NCBI GenBank assembly: GCA_012064385.1
Contig: QRDG01000135.1
Location: 606,660 to 670,659 of the forward strand
Reading direction: 5' to 3'
DNA from: Puccinellia tenuiflora
Lineage: Eukaryota > Streptophyta > Magnoliopsida > Poales > Poaceae
DNA length: 64,000 nucleotides
How positions within the stretch are numbered: the first letter of the stretch is position 1; every line of letters begins with the position of its first letter. Below the pieces are notes generated by a model. The model made no database searches. It had not been told where the DNA came from and worked only from the letters and a program-made list of their open reading frames with translations. Both the position numbers and the translations under genes were made by a program. Shown here piece by piece: positions 47,281 through 59,800 of this stretch.

Positions 47281-47450
47281 ACCTTGTACAACCGTGTAGG
47301 CGTGGTTGTACTACACTTAAATCTTCGTTTGTACAGCCAATGTTCTTAACCTTATAACTGCGTGTACATCCATGTTTCTGCTTGTACTTTCCAACGATCG
47401 TGGATGTACTGCAAAGAGTCACACGGTTGTACTTTCTGTAGCAATCCTGT
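47281..47450. repeat. GTAC-rich intergenic module
   Basis: Six TGTAC phrases occur in 170 bp (TTGTACAACCGTG, GGTTGTACTACAC, TTTGTACAGCCAATG, GTGTACATCCATG, GATGTACTGC, GGTTGTACTTTC). TTTGTACAGCCAATG has counterparts in CCGTACAGCCAAG at 52410 and CCGTACAACCAAT at 60456. Confidence 0.5.
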
Positions 47451-47482
47451 GTGCTTTAAAAAAGGAGATGGGAGAGCGGCGT

Positions 47483-47867
47483 TTTGGTGCCCGGGAGCAC
47501 CTGCTCCCGGTATTTTTAAAATTTTAAAAAAAACAAAAACTATTCAAAAAATTCCGAAAAAAATCATGCACGTACCTGAGCATAGTGAGCATCGTCGTGA
47601 AAAATTTCGCACCGAAACGACATCGTATGCTCCTTGGGGAAAAAAGACAAATTTCTGACAGCAAATGAGATCCGAAAATTTGAATTTGCTGTCAGAAATT
47701 TGTCTTTTTTTCCAGGGAGCATACGATGTCATTTCGGTGCGAAATTTGTCACGGTGGTGCGTAGCATACTCAGGTACGTGCATGATTTTTTTTGGAATTT
47801 TTTGAACAGTTTTTGTTTTTTTATATTTTTTTGAAAATACCGGGAGCAGGTGCTCCCGGGCACCAAA
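47483..47867. mobile_element. Foldback element, 385 bp
   Basis: This is a long palindrome. The left arm starts TTTGGTGCCCGGGAGCACCT and the right arm mirrors it (GGTGCTCCCGGGCACCAAA). The pairing continues through CATGCACGTACCTGAG/CTCAGGTACGTGCATG and ATCGTATGCTCC/GGAGCATACGAT to a centre near 47675. No coding capacity. The target duplication is unclear. The superfamily could be Mutator-like, judging by the long arms. Confidence 0.8.
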
Positions 47868-47937
47868 GTGAATTTCCGATGGTTTTTATATTTATAACTA
47901 ACCCGACCTTATCGTCTCCGTTTTATATGGGATTATA

Positions 47938-50900
47938 TGTAACATCCCAAGATTTTCAAATTTTTGAAAAATCAGAAAAATCAAAAACTTTTTGAAAATT
48001 ATTATATTTTGTTTTGGAAATCCAAAATCATGCATGCATTCATCTTTTTCTTGGCTTGTTGCATTCAAATTTTCTAAAGTTGGAATTCTATTTCCACTTT
48101 AAACCCTATTTGAGAAAATGATAAAAAGGGGCCTATTATGCTCTCTTAAATATTTTGACTTTTATGAGTTTATTTGATGGCCAAGTATAGTGCCAAAGTG
48201 TTCTGTTTAGAATAAGATTTCTAAAAAGTATTTATTCAAATTATTTGGAAAATATTTGATTTTCATTTTGACTTTGGAAAATATCACCAATTACCATTTA
48301 AAATGCCTTAAGGGTATTTGTGGTAATTTATTTTGTGTAAAAATAAATAAAAATTAGTGTATCATGGTTTATACTACATGATATTACCCATATTATTTTT
48401 CTGGATTTTATTCAAGTTCAAAGGAAAATTATAAAACCAAATTTTATAAAATAACATAAAGGTGCCAAATAGGCCTTTATGCATTATTTGAATTTTTCAA
48501 TATTTAAAAAAATTATGGAAAAGGTTCCAAAGTATTTAAAATGATTATTTTGATTTTACCAAATTAATTCAAATTTTTTTGAATCCATTTGGATGCTTAT
48601 TTCAAAAGATACAAAAGTTTTCAAAAAATATAAAATGAGAAAGGACAAAAAAAAAAGAGCCAGACCGGCCGAACCAACTCAGCCCGAGCCAGCCCAGCAG
48701 CAGCCCGGCATCGTCCCCGCATCCGCAGCCCAGCAGCGGCCCGATACCCCTTCACCGCGCCACGCCCACTGACCGGTGGACCCCACCCGTCAGCGCCAAC
48801 GGCCACGTCCACGACGTCGCCTTCTCCCCTCCCGTTCATGGCCGAAACGGCTGTTTGATGTCTCCCATCAATTCGTGCGTTTCAAGCAGCAATCAACACC
48901 TCCACCTTGGCCATCTTAAACCCCTCCTCCTCCTCTCCCTTTTGCCCCAGACCACACCACCCGAGAGCCCCCAGGCTGCTCGTATTCGAGCTCACAATCC
49001 CGCCATTGCCGTCGGCCGATTGCTCCGATTACGGTGAAGACCAGCGTCCCCGCGCCCTCTCTCCACCTTCTCTACCTTCCTTTCTTCCATGCGCTCCTTA
49101 TTGACAAGGTTTGACAATTTCTTGTGCGCCAGATCGACGTGCTCATCTTCAACCACGCCCGGCCGCCCGCGGAAGCAACTCCGGCGAGGAATTGCGCGAG
49201 AACAGGAGCATCGGGACGTCGTCCATTTCGCCACCATGCCCGCCTCGACCCCCTGCACGCCGTGGTGAGCTTTTCCCCTTCCAGCTCCCTCTATTTGCGC
49301 CGGAACACACGTCGCCGCCGTCGGCCACCGCATCGGCTAGGGTTCCGGCCAACTGCGCCGCTCGATCCAGGTTGCGTCACTTTGGGCCGTTAGATCAAGA
49401 TCCAGCGGTCACGTTTTATTTTCTGTAAACCGAATCGGTACGCTGACATGGCAGCACAGTCAGCAGCCCAGTCAGCGTACAGTCAGCAGATCCAGCCAAT
49501 AGGAAGCAGCCACGTGGACAAGGAATTTCTGTGTATTTTCCTTATTAGTATTTTTCTGTCTGTTTTGCAGAAAAGCCCCTGCATCTTAGTTTTATCATAA
49601 CTTTTTAGTGGTTCGGCCAAATTCAAATATTTTTATATATTTGAAATCCTTAGAACTAGTAGAATCTTTCTGGCGTTTTATTTTTCTGTTTTGACATGTT
49701 TAAATTTATTTAAATTTCAAATGTGATATTTGAGTAAATTTGGCATAACTTTAGTTTAAAAATAGCTTTTTGAGTGAATCCAATTGGGTTAGTTTAGTTT
49801 TGAAGTCCTCTGTCCAGTAAGACCACTCCCATATTTTCTGTATTTATTTTGTTTAACAGTAGTTTTAAATTAGTGTTTATGCCCTTTTTGTGATTTGTTT
49901 TGTATTGTTGTTAAAGTAAAAATTATTTTAAATGCATTTTAACTTCATGCATATTGTTACAAACCAGAAAACTTAGTGTGTTATTTTTCTTGTGATTTTA
50001 AATGCATTTCATACATTGCATATTTTATTGTATTGTTATTTTGTTTGTATGTTTATTTGGGTGTTTGCAATTTTGTTAGATTATTCGGAGAGTCGCGAAG
50101 ACTTTGGTGGTTGCTGCTCCTGTCACTCTTGTTGCCAAGGCAAGTGGCACACTTGCATATTTTTGTCCTATTATTTCGATATATGCATGTTGTAGTTTTA
50201 CTTGGAAAATTGCACGATAGGTTTATTAGTATTGCTATGCTAAAACTGTTTAGAATAGTGCTCCTATACTAGCTAGTTGGTCTAGAATCCTATTATAACT
50301 TGGTAGAATTATGGAAATGCTATGCTAAACATTGTTTTGTGAAAAAGTAATATTCTACTAAGTTAAATAAACTCCTGGGTGGATGTGGTATGTGGATGGA
50401 GGTTTATAGTTGAGTGGCTACTCGGGGCCATGTCTATGGTTTTACCCGAGTATGTGCACTTGTGGATGGCCACCCAGGGACAAAGAGACCGATGTTACTC
50501 CAAGTTTAGTTGGCTTACCGTGCAGCCATAAGTCATATGGGCTCTGGCTTGACTAAGTATGTAGTGTGGAACCGGCCCGGCCTGACAGGTGGTGGTAGAG
50601 GTTTGTAGGTGGAGCGCGTCAGGACGGCAGTGGTCGGGAAAACACTTCGGAAAGGTCTCGGCTTCATCTCCTCCTTTCCTTTTCACTTCAAGAAGGGTCA
50701 AGGTCAGAATGGGTTGATGAGGTCTTATGGTGAACGTGCACAACCTCTGCAGAGTATCAAACTAAGTACTTAGCCGTGTCCCCGGTTACGGACAATTCTG
50801 AGCAAGCTGGACAAGGACGTCAACGGAGGATCTCATCATTCTAATTTCCTAAGTTAAAATATGAAGGGTGAACCAGGGTAGTTGAGACAATGGTTGTCAT

Positions 50901-51409
50901 ACCATACTTGTCTCGTTTAGATGAAAAAGTGTTTTATAAAGAGTTAGGAAAAAGTTGGCTTTCTGCAAAATAGCCTTCAAACTCCACCAAGCCAAATATG
51001 CATATAGGTTACTAGAGTTGTTCCAATATGAGTCCACAAAGTGTCACTTGCCAGTTCCATTTTATATGGTTCTGACCCACCTTGTTGAATATCTTTTTAT
51101 CAGGTTGTTCTGACGAAGAGTGAGGTTTCGTTAAGGGTTTCGAGTCTGCAACCAACATGTTTCGCCTGTGGCTACATGAAGATTGGGACTCCATGCAATA
51201 ATACTTAGTCTTCCGCTGTTATTTCTGTTTTATGCTAGCTTCGAGCTATGCAAAGTTGTAATGGTTTATTTTGACTCTGGATTCAATCGTGTAATAAATT
51301 GATACAATGTTGTGATATTTCATCGTAAACTGTGTGTGCAAATGAATCGATCCAGGGGTTTGCACTATACACAGGGATCTTGCCTATTTTTAAGTGCAGG
51401 TCCGCTACA
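47938..51409 (+). mobile_element. Solo LTR of the TGTAACATCCC type, 3.47 kb, TSD TTATA
   Basis: It starts TGTAACATCCCAAGATTTTC and ends AGGTCCGCTACA. TTATA lies on both sides (47933-47937 and 51410-51414), so this LTR is an independent insertion rather than the 3' LTR of the element at 38181. The 3' 1.9 kb differ from that LTR at only a few positions. The GC-rich block (48650-49440) is strongly diverged. Short ORFs shared by both LTRs are not taken as genes. Confidence 0.88.
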
Positions 51410-51414
51410 TTATA

Positions 51415-52040
51415 TGAAGTACTAATCATCATCAGATTTTTCAGTTCTAATCTGAGATGTTTTCTCTTTTTCTTCACATATAATCCCGTGCAAGCAGTCT
51501 AGTTCGTGGAAGGAACCTGAGCGTCATGGCGTCAGGATCTGGTAATTTCGTCTGTTATTAGTATTCAGATTGATTAACCCTGTGGTTTCAATGATTATTT
51601 TACCGAGTGTAGATAGATACGGCATAATATTAGTATTCAGATTGCTACCAACAATAGTAGGCACAAAATTGTTCTAATCAGTAGCCATAAGTGTTTGATT
51701 CTTCTAATCTTTAGGTGTTGAGTTTCAGTATACGGTTACAGTTACCTATTATTCAGGGTTTTGATTTGCCCATGACTATTCATGCGTATTTTTAATCGTC
51801 TTCAGTCACGTAGGATAGTTGGTACGGCCCGTCCCGATTAATATTTACAGTTTAGTTTAGGCATAGAAGAGCTTGATGAACTAAGATTGTTTCAATGAAT
51901 TTTTTCTGAAATTCCATTTTTCAGTTTTCACTTGCAGATATATGAGTTAGTTCTTATTTTCCAATAAGACTGAAAATTATTTTTGCTTTCTAAATTATAT
52001 TAGTGTTCTTATTTTACATCTGTTCTTATTTTGCATTCAG
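51415..52040. other. Spacer with a possible short first exon
   Basis: ATG at 51526 followed by GCGTCAGGATCTG and a GTAATTTCG donor could be a five-codon first exon of the B3-like gene. Its phase does not fit the exon at 52041, so an exon is missing or the call is wrong. Otherwise no feature is seen. Confidence 0.25.
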
Positions 52041-52243
52041 CATTTTAATAAAACACCACCTATGGATTGATAAGGGGGAAAGATGCTACATTCTATGTGG
52101 ACCTATGTGGAAGTCCTTGTGTGAAGCTTACAAGGTAGAAATAGGCAATACACTGACATTTTCTTATGAAGAAGAGTTGAAGCTTTTCAGCATCGAAGTT
52201 TTATCAGATGAGAAAAAAACTAAACCATTTGATTGCTTTCCTG
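52041..52243 (+). pseudogene. B3-like DNA-binding domain exon, isolated fragment
   Basis: The exon lies between the acceptor TTTTGCATTCAG and a donor after TGCTTTCCTG (GTACTT). It encodes HHLWIDKGERCYILCGPMW, then KSLCEAYKVEIGNTLTFSYE and LKLFSIEVLSDEKKTKPF. The order 'W..(6)C.(L)..W...C.....(V)G..L.F.Y' with the following hydrophobic strand resembles the second half of plant B3 domains of the REM group, which bind DNA in the nucleus. No other exon of such a gene could be joined, so it is probably a gene remnant. The family assignment is from pattern recall and is moderate. Confidence 0.4.
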
Positions 52244-52334
52244 GTACTTTCTTTTCTTAAATAAATTCACTAAACAACTTCTAATTGTTGTTGATCCCTT
52301 TATTTCTCAATCTTTTATTTTTATTCACTAAACA

Positions 52335-52470
52335 TCGATGTACGACCAACTGCACGTGGTATTATAGGCTGTACATTTTATTTCTCCCTGTACATCAGGT
52401 CGCATATAGCCGTACAGCCAAGAATTTTGTGTTGTTCTTCCAGGATATTCCAGAGTGTACGACCAACCGA
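52335..52470. repeat. GTAC-rich intergenic module, second locus
   Basis: CCTGTACATCAGGTCGCATA, then AGCCGTACAGCCAAG, with flanking GATGTACGACCAACTGC and GTGTACGACCAACC. It is homologous to the module at 60290-60560, where TTGTACATCCTATCGTATGC is followed by GGCCGTACAACCAA. Confidence 0.55.
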
Positions 52471-52479
52471 AACTGACTT

Positions 52480-53152
52480 GAACTTATCATATATTAGAGA
52501 ATGTGCATTCATTTTGGTGCTATCTTGGGAAATTCAAGTGGATTTAATAAATATTTTATTTTTTTATCAGTATGAAATTCAGTTAATTTCCACTGACAAG
52601 TGGGTAACGTGCAACAGTTTCCCCATCTAGTTAAAAAACAAAGAAGGAAACAAAGATAGTCTAAGAAATCGTCCAAAAAAAACCCTGTCCTCTGCCCCTA
52701 CGCAACGTTACTCTACGGACGCCACGCATTCGAAAACTGTTTCTTCCCCACCTCACCTCTCTTCTCCGACGAACCACGGAGGTTTCGTCGAAAACATCCA
52801 TCAACTTGGCAACCGCCGCGCCGGTGGAAGTGAGGAGTGAAGGGATAACTACCGCTCGATTCGTGAGTCACTTCTTCTCCTCCACCCACTTCCATACGCT
52901 CCATTACTGCTCTCACCTCTCTTTCTCCGCCTCGCCGGTTAGAAAAAAAACCCTCATCCTCCGACACATTGACAAACGGCGAGCAGCACCGGCGACGGCG
53001 GCGGCTGCGGGGGAGGGGTGGGGCAACTGTGGATCTGATGCAGCTTCTACATCTCCATACTTGTAGATTTGATTAATTTTGTTTTCGTCTCTCACGTTCC
53101 CCTTTTTTCATCTTACCTAGGGTTTGCGCTTCTTTCACTGCAAAGATTGGAG
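52480..53152 (+). promoter_or_regulatory. Promoter and 5' leader region of the Ulp1-like gene
   Basis: 52700-53050 is C/T- and CGG-rich, as in plant 5' leaders. A possible leader-intron acceptor, CATCTTACCTAG, at 53110-53120 precedes the first exon by 33 bases. No clear TATA box was identified. Short ORFs here are ignored. Confidence 0.35.
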
Positions 53153-56100
53153 ATGGCTTCAGAAGGACATACTGCAGATGCTTCCCTAGGTTCATCACTC
53201 TTCCAGATTCCAAATCGTCCTTGATATTTGTGCTATCTTGTACTTCGTGTGCCTTCTATCTTGTACTACAAACGGTTTAAAATCTTGGTTCATGTTTAGT
53301 TTGTTTTTCAAAACAATTGTGTTTTGTACACATTCAAAGATATGGAACTTGTACTTCGTGTGCTTTCTACTTAGTGTGCATTCTAAGTTGCACTATTAGT
53401 TGTGTATTTTGTGTGCTTTTTTTTCTTTTTAATTTGTAATATTTTTTCCATTCTAGATGGCAGATAATATAACTGATGAAGACTTGTTATGTATACACAT
53501 CATTATTGATTTTGTTTATGTGTTTAATATATTTTATTTCATACCTATGAAAATTAACTATTACATCGATGTTTCCTTTGTTTGTTTCAAGATGATAAAA
53601 CTGCATCGGATATGAAGGATACTTCTGCCGGGGAGGAAACAGAAGTTTTCCATGACTCGTCGACAGATTTTTCAGATAAGCAAAAACAGTCTGTGGACGG
53701 TACTGAGCCTGTTATGCAGAACGAGGATAACACTGCTCAGCTAGAAGAAGAGGAGGCCACCCGTAATAAGACGGTTCACGCTGCACCTGAAAGTATGCAG
53801 ATGGTCGTTTACCAGAGAGCTCCTCAGTCTCCTCAGCCTACTGTATCAGAAAAGCTGACAGTTGCTCCAAAGCCTGCCACACGGCATAGTTCAAGGATTT
53901 CAGAAAAGCAGAAGCCTAGCTCATCCTCCCGTAGAGTTGGTGGTACATCTCGAGTTATGAGGTCCACGACAAGGGCGGTGAAAGCTGCTGCTGCCAAAAA
54001 AGAGAGGAAGGCTGTTGCAAAGGTGAAAGAGGTTACACCAAGTGTCGAGAAGGCCGTACGTGCAGCGAAAAAAGCTGACACTACAAGGAAGGAGACAGCT
54101 GCTAAGGATAAAAAGCCTGCTGTTGTTGTCAGTAAGTCGCCTCTCAAGAGAAAGAAATCAGTTTCTTTCGACGATAAGGATGTAGATTTTAATGTGAGCG
54201 AAGAAGAGCAACAGGAGGAAGATGACAGTCAGAGTTCTGATGAGGAAACTGATCTCAAAAAGGTTAGCCGTTCTACAAACTAAACGTTAATTCATTAGGG
54301 TTCATTGTTGTTCATGTAGTATTATAAATATTTACAATACAAATGTACCGCCTGTTCCTATGCTGACTTTATCTACTGACTAATTGCTAGTATAATGTTT
54401 TTTTCTTTCGTTCTGTAGTTCAAACTTGTTAAAAGACAAAAAAAGAGGAAGAGGAGCAGTGGAGCGAAAGGCGATGACTCGGAGAGTGACCCTGAGCCAT
54501 CAAACAAGAAGAAAAAATGTTGCAAAAACAACATAAGGTGCTCACTGCAGGAGTTGCTTAGATGCGCTGCACTGTTGAAGGAGCCCCACCTCAAAGATCT
54601 TCGTACTGGAGGTCTCGGACATCTTCCAGATTGGAAGATCAAGACAAATATCAACCGCCGTCTCATTTGCTTTCTCATGTACAGCATTGACCCTACCACC
54701 ATGACTCTTGATCTTGGTGATGGCAGGAAGAAATTGCAGATCACTGCATATGGCATTGAGAAGCTCTTTGGTCTGCCTCGTGGCTCAAAGACTCCTCCTA
54801 GGCCATCAGATGATGGAAACGATGACGCCGTGATGCTCCTGAGGGGAGAACTAGGAATCCCTAGGAGCAAGCACATAAACACTGATCAACTTCGGATTCT
54901 TCTTGAAGATCTAGTAAAAGATGGAGCCAGACATGAATTGGCTATGAAGGTTTTTGCTCTGATACTGTATATGAAGTTTATCTGTCCAGGATACTCTGTT
55001 CGTGTTACCAGGGAGGCAGCCATGGTCCAGGAAATGACCATAGCTCAGCTCAAGGATGTTGATTTGTGCCAGTTACTTGTGGACGAGCTGAAGCGAGCTG
55101 TTATAAACTGGCAGAAATCTGATTCTGATTGGCCAGCAGTTCCAGGCTGCTGCATCGCCCCTCTCCTGATGTATCTCGACTGCATTGATGATAGGAAGCT
55201 AAGCCGCCCCATAGATAAGCGTACACCCCGTATCCTTTACATGGACGAGAATAAATTTAGGAAACTCTCTAAGCTAGATTTAATAGAAAGAGGGACAGAG
55301 GATGCAAGAACGTGGATATTTGGTTCTAAACCTGTGAGCACTCCTTTCATACAGATTTTTTTTTGTTAAAAAAAATATTCTGTCAGGTATTGAAGTTTAA
55401 CATGACTTTTACTTTTGTGTTGTTTTTGTAGTGGAAGTCCCAGGACGACATTGTTTATTATGAAGATAGCTCAAGGTTATCTCCTACCTCTATTTTTGAG
55501 TCTAGGCTGAAGAGGAGTGCCCCATCATCCTTCGATGATCAAGCCATCAAGAGGAAATATCATACAGGAAGCACGAGTGCAACAGAGTCTCGTGCCGAAG
55601 GAAGATCTGTATCTGATTTCAGTTCAGCTTTTAATAACCTTGACTCTATAATTCAAACCGCAAACGAGCTTATAGAACAGATTCCGACTACTTCAGACCG
55701 TCTCATACATATTGCTGGTTTCCTACCACCTGGACACAATATTGAAAAAGAAATTACACAAGGTAGCCTCAGCATGGGAGATGAAAGCCTCAAACAGATG
55801 AAATGTAGCCTCCTCCAGATTAGTGCTAGTCTGGGGGTTTACAGATCTCTTCAGGATACACTCTGCAGACGTTATGAGGACGAGGCTCGGCAGTCTATCA
55901 AGGACAAGAAGAATGAAAATGCTGCAGATGCCGCTGAACAACATGTTGATGAAACTGTAAGACATGAATTAATTATGTCTTCCTGTGCTAATTTTGAAAA
56001 TCATATTTCCACAGATTTTTAGATTGAGCATGAGATTTCAACGCTGCGTTCATTTTGTTTTAGGCCAATAGTGAAGCCAAAAGAGAAGACGAACCGGCAC

Positions 56101-59100
56101 AATCTTCTGACAAGGCTGATGCGCCATCCCCAGCTGCTAATCAGGAAGTTGTTGACAGCGAGAAGACTCATTCTGAACATCCACATCCTGAGAATACTAG
56201 TGGCTGTGAAGTCATTCAGGACACTAACACAAAGCAAACTGAAGTATATGGTGTTGCGGCCGCAACTTGTGAACCTGCAGAACCAAACGCAAAGAACGAC
56301 AAAGTTCCGGATGAAACATCCGTGGATACAAGCCCACCTGTTGCTGAGAAAGAAGATGTTCACGATGCGAAAAGTTCTCCTGCTCAAGAGGAAGGCAAGA
56401 ACCCATGAAGTCCATGTTTAATACTTAAATTTCTGTATGTGCTACTCTATATTTTATTAGTTCTCTCAGAAACAAGAAAGAGAACATGGTATGTAGCAAG
56501 TTGAACTGAATGTAAGGAAACTGTGGCTTTTGTAGTGAGTGTGAGTTGATCATGTGATTGTAAATATGGAGATCAGTGCAAGTCATTGAACTTTTTTTTA
56601 TGAATAGTACCGTTTACCTGCTGCTGATGGTAGTTGGACCTGTTTATGTCAGTATCTAAAGAAATCAAGGCCTCAAAACCAAACAATGCGAGTTAACCAC
56701 GTACTCAATTAAGTCAATGTGCATATGTACTCCAATAGATCTGGGGCTGCACACTGATCTTCCATTGCTTATATCTGTACTTTTATTCATGTGTTAGTAT
56801 ACTTAGTTATGTCCTGAACCTGTACTGCATGCTTTAAGCTTCTGAAGTTTGTTGTCTTATATTTATTTTAATTTATTTTTGCTGCTGTGTGATTGCAGGT
56901 GCTAATTTCCGGACTGTGCAAGCTAAACTTCCTGCCGTGGTCAATAAATTCTACGACACTGTAAGACGAATTAAGAAATCAGATGAAAAAGCGTAAGTAT
57001 GCATTATAAGAAATTTTTATATTTAAAATACTGTTTACTATCTATTTTTCCCACGAAGATCTAATTTTTGTAATTGTTCCTGCGCACAGGAGTACTGCCA
57101 TGTTTCAAAGCAACCATTGCACAGCTTCTATATGGGACATTGTATCATCCTTTCGTCCTACTGGGATGCTTAATTCAGCAGCAGCAGAAGTTGGTATCAC
57201 CCTCTTAAGGGATATGTTCAAGGAGTCTAACAAATTGGTTTTGCCCTACTTTATTACTGTAAGCTTTAAGTGTTCACATCATTGCTTCTTTCTCCTCCTT
57301 TTTTGTTCTATGCAAGTCCTCACTAGTTTTGTATTTTTTCGTCAGACAAAGATATTTGCTGGAAAAATTGATCAGACTGTCAGGAGGTGGTTTATTAAAA
57401 ACCCCATAGAGCGGCTCGACGGATATGACTACGTAAGTCACTCCATCAGCTAGATAAATTTCTTGTTATAATCCATTTTGTAAACATATATTTTCCTCCT
57501 TACCTTTTTATTTCAGATCGTGTTTCCAACTCTTCAACCTCCCCCGGTGCCAAAAGACGGTGTTGGACACTGGGTGGTTGTTTGTTTGAACCTCAAGGAT
57601 AAATGTTTCCAGTATCTTGACTCATTATATGGAGTTCATGATGATGAAGGATGGAAGATTTTTAAGAGAATGGAAAGGAACATACGCAATTTATGGAAAA
57701 TCATAAATGAAGACAACCAGGACTCCCCGATGACACCTTTGACCCTTGATGCATTCGTCACGAAATATATGATAACACCAAAGCAGGATAATGTGTTAGT
57801 GGATCAAATAATTTTTTTACATTCTGCAAATAGTAATGCATAAATTGCGTTGTTTACCCTTGATGACCATTGATTCTGTGAATAAAAAATATTTGCAGGC
57901 GCGATTGTGGTTTCTTTATGCTACAGATTGCGAAGTCTTGGAATGGCAAGGAGCATACAAAATTCACATATCGTGACATCCCAAATATCAAGAGGATGAT
58001 GCTATTCGAGTGGGCGACTTCATCTGTGTTCAGCCTGAACCTCGAGGATCTATTCGGCTATAACCCTGGATGTGCAGACGACTTTTCACTTTTTGGTGGA
58101 CAGATGTATCAGCCTAAAGCTCATCATGGAAAAGGAGATTGTATAATGGAAACGTTTGAGCCGACAACCAGCGAAAAACAACCTGTTGGAGAAATCGATG
58201 TCATCTATTTAGATGATGAAAGTCATTCCAGTGGAGAATTAAATCAAACAAAGAAAACTCTCAAAAAGTCGAAGAAGTGGAGTGCATCTGTTGAGGAGCT
58301 CAAACCTTGTGATTTCAAAAATATTGAGAATGCTCGTCTTCTACGACAATTTATACTCAGCGATATTGCCAAAGAAAAGCACAATAAGTGAGTATACTGA
58401 ACTATTGTAGGTTGATTATCTGGATCTGCTTAAGTATTAGGCGTACGGATAATATATATATATATTTATTTTAAATAAATCTAAGACCATAATCTGAAAA
58501 CATAGCTTCATATTATTTTTTTGAAAATTGCAGTACTGTTTTTTGCCGGTTCGCTCATGGAGTGGACGACACTGAAGAGGCCATTGATACAGAAATCACC
58601 GGTGAGAATTTGGCATCAGTATTTGATGAATTCGGTCAGATTGAGGGCGAACTGATGGAAATAATTATGAGAAACTGGAAGTTTGATAACACCTACAGTC
58701 ACATGTTTGATTCATGCACCCGTATTATCTTAAGCCCGTACTTTATCACGGTAATCAAATTCATATTACATTCAACTTTTCATTGTAAATTTTTTTATTT
58801 TATTTCACATGATTAATGAAAAAAGTATATATATATATGGTGTGTGCAGTATGTTCTTCAAATAGATGGAATGAATACAAAAAGCAAATTTAACATCGAC
58901 ACAGCTGTGTCCGTGTTAAAAAGATATGTCAGGCCTGAAGATAACCTCAATACGGCAAAACTGGTTTGTTGCTTTCCTGTTATACTCAACTGCAAGAAAA
59001 ATTAAAATAAGAATGTTGCGTTGCTAATATTTATATGTGCACTTCCTTTTCAATTGTTTTGGTACAGATTATGATGCCTTACAATAAGAAGTTCCCTGAT

Positions 59101-59800
59101 ACGGAATATGCACACTATGCTCTGTACGCTATGAATAAATACCGTGCTACATTTGACGTGCTTGACTCTATGGAGTGGAAGAAGGGCAGCAATCCCTCAA
59201 GGAGTAGTTTCCACAAGGACACAAAAGAGATTGTGAGTTCATAGTTATTGTTTTTCTTTCACAATTTGTATTTTTTATATTTTCCTTGTGATCTTAGTTT
59301 TAACAACAAGAATATATTAATTCAATTGTTTTCCGTTTGATATTTTATCATTAACAGGCAAGAAGGATGGTGCTTTTGATGAAAGCAGTATATGGGGATG
59401 AAGACTACAACAATAGTGGTCATCCAAATTGGCAGAAGGTCGCGGAGAAACCACGCTTCGTGAAGGTTCCTCTACAGGGAATCAACCAGTGTGGCTTCTA
59501 CTGCTTGAAGTTTGCTTCTGGCTTCGACGGAGACAAGTTAGTTAACAGAATTGAAGATAACGATGTAAGTTCGCTTAGCCCGATGAACTTTTTTCTTTTT
59601 TTCATTTAACTGTTCTAAATTTCCTTTTTGATGTATTGCAGCCTCATGTCGATGACTGGAAGGCAGAATATCTGTACACATCAGTGTTCCACTCAGAGAA
59701 CCGGGTCAGCCTTGAAGAAATGCCAAATGAGATCTATTCTCTTGCTCCTCGTTCTACACAAGGTGGAGAGCTCACCAACAGAACTATGGACCCAAAATAG
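53153..59800 (+). CDS. Ulp1/C48-type double-domain protein with mobile-domain-like region, 15 exons, 1485 aa
   Basis: Exons: 53153-53189, 53592-54262, 54419-55333, 55432-55956, 56064-56394, 56899-56992, 57090-57258, 57346-57432, 57517-57794, 57899-58387, 58534-58750, 58850-58963, 59068-59232, 59358-59564, 59642-59800. All junctions keep phase; all introns are GT-AG except the fifth (GC-AG). Residues 1-236: Ser/Lys-rich, nuclear-signal-like (PLKRKKSVSFDDKD). 237-541: plant-mobile-domain-like (ITAYGIEKLFGLPRG). 944-1090: Ulp1-like with H961 (HWVVV), D978 (YLDS), Q1033 and C1039 (RDCGFF), the C48 SUMO-protease set. 1270-1440: second, divergent Ulp1-like with H1325, D1342, C1409 (NQCGFYC). Ulp1-family enzymes process or remove SUMO. 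Proteins with this pairing are often transposon-carried in grasses. An alternative first exon at 53458 (MADNITDEDLL) also fits the phase. Exons 11-15 might be a separate gene. Confidence 0.75.

Noticed and set aside
38181..51409. One full-length LTR retrotransposon bounded by the two TGTAACATCCC LTRs
   Set aside because: The second LTR has its own TTATA duplication on both sides, the first has a different left flank, and the DNA between them is mostly gene-like rather than internal retrotransposon sequence.
53458..53490. Alternative first exon MADNITDEDLL for the Ulp1-like gene
   Set aside because: It is in phase with exon 2 but cannot follow the exon at 53153 without a stop. The exon MASEGHTADASL joins equally well and was preferred; the alternative remains possible.
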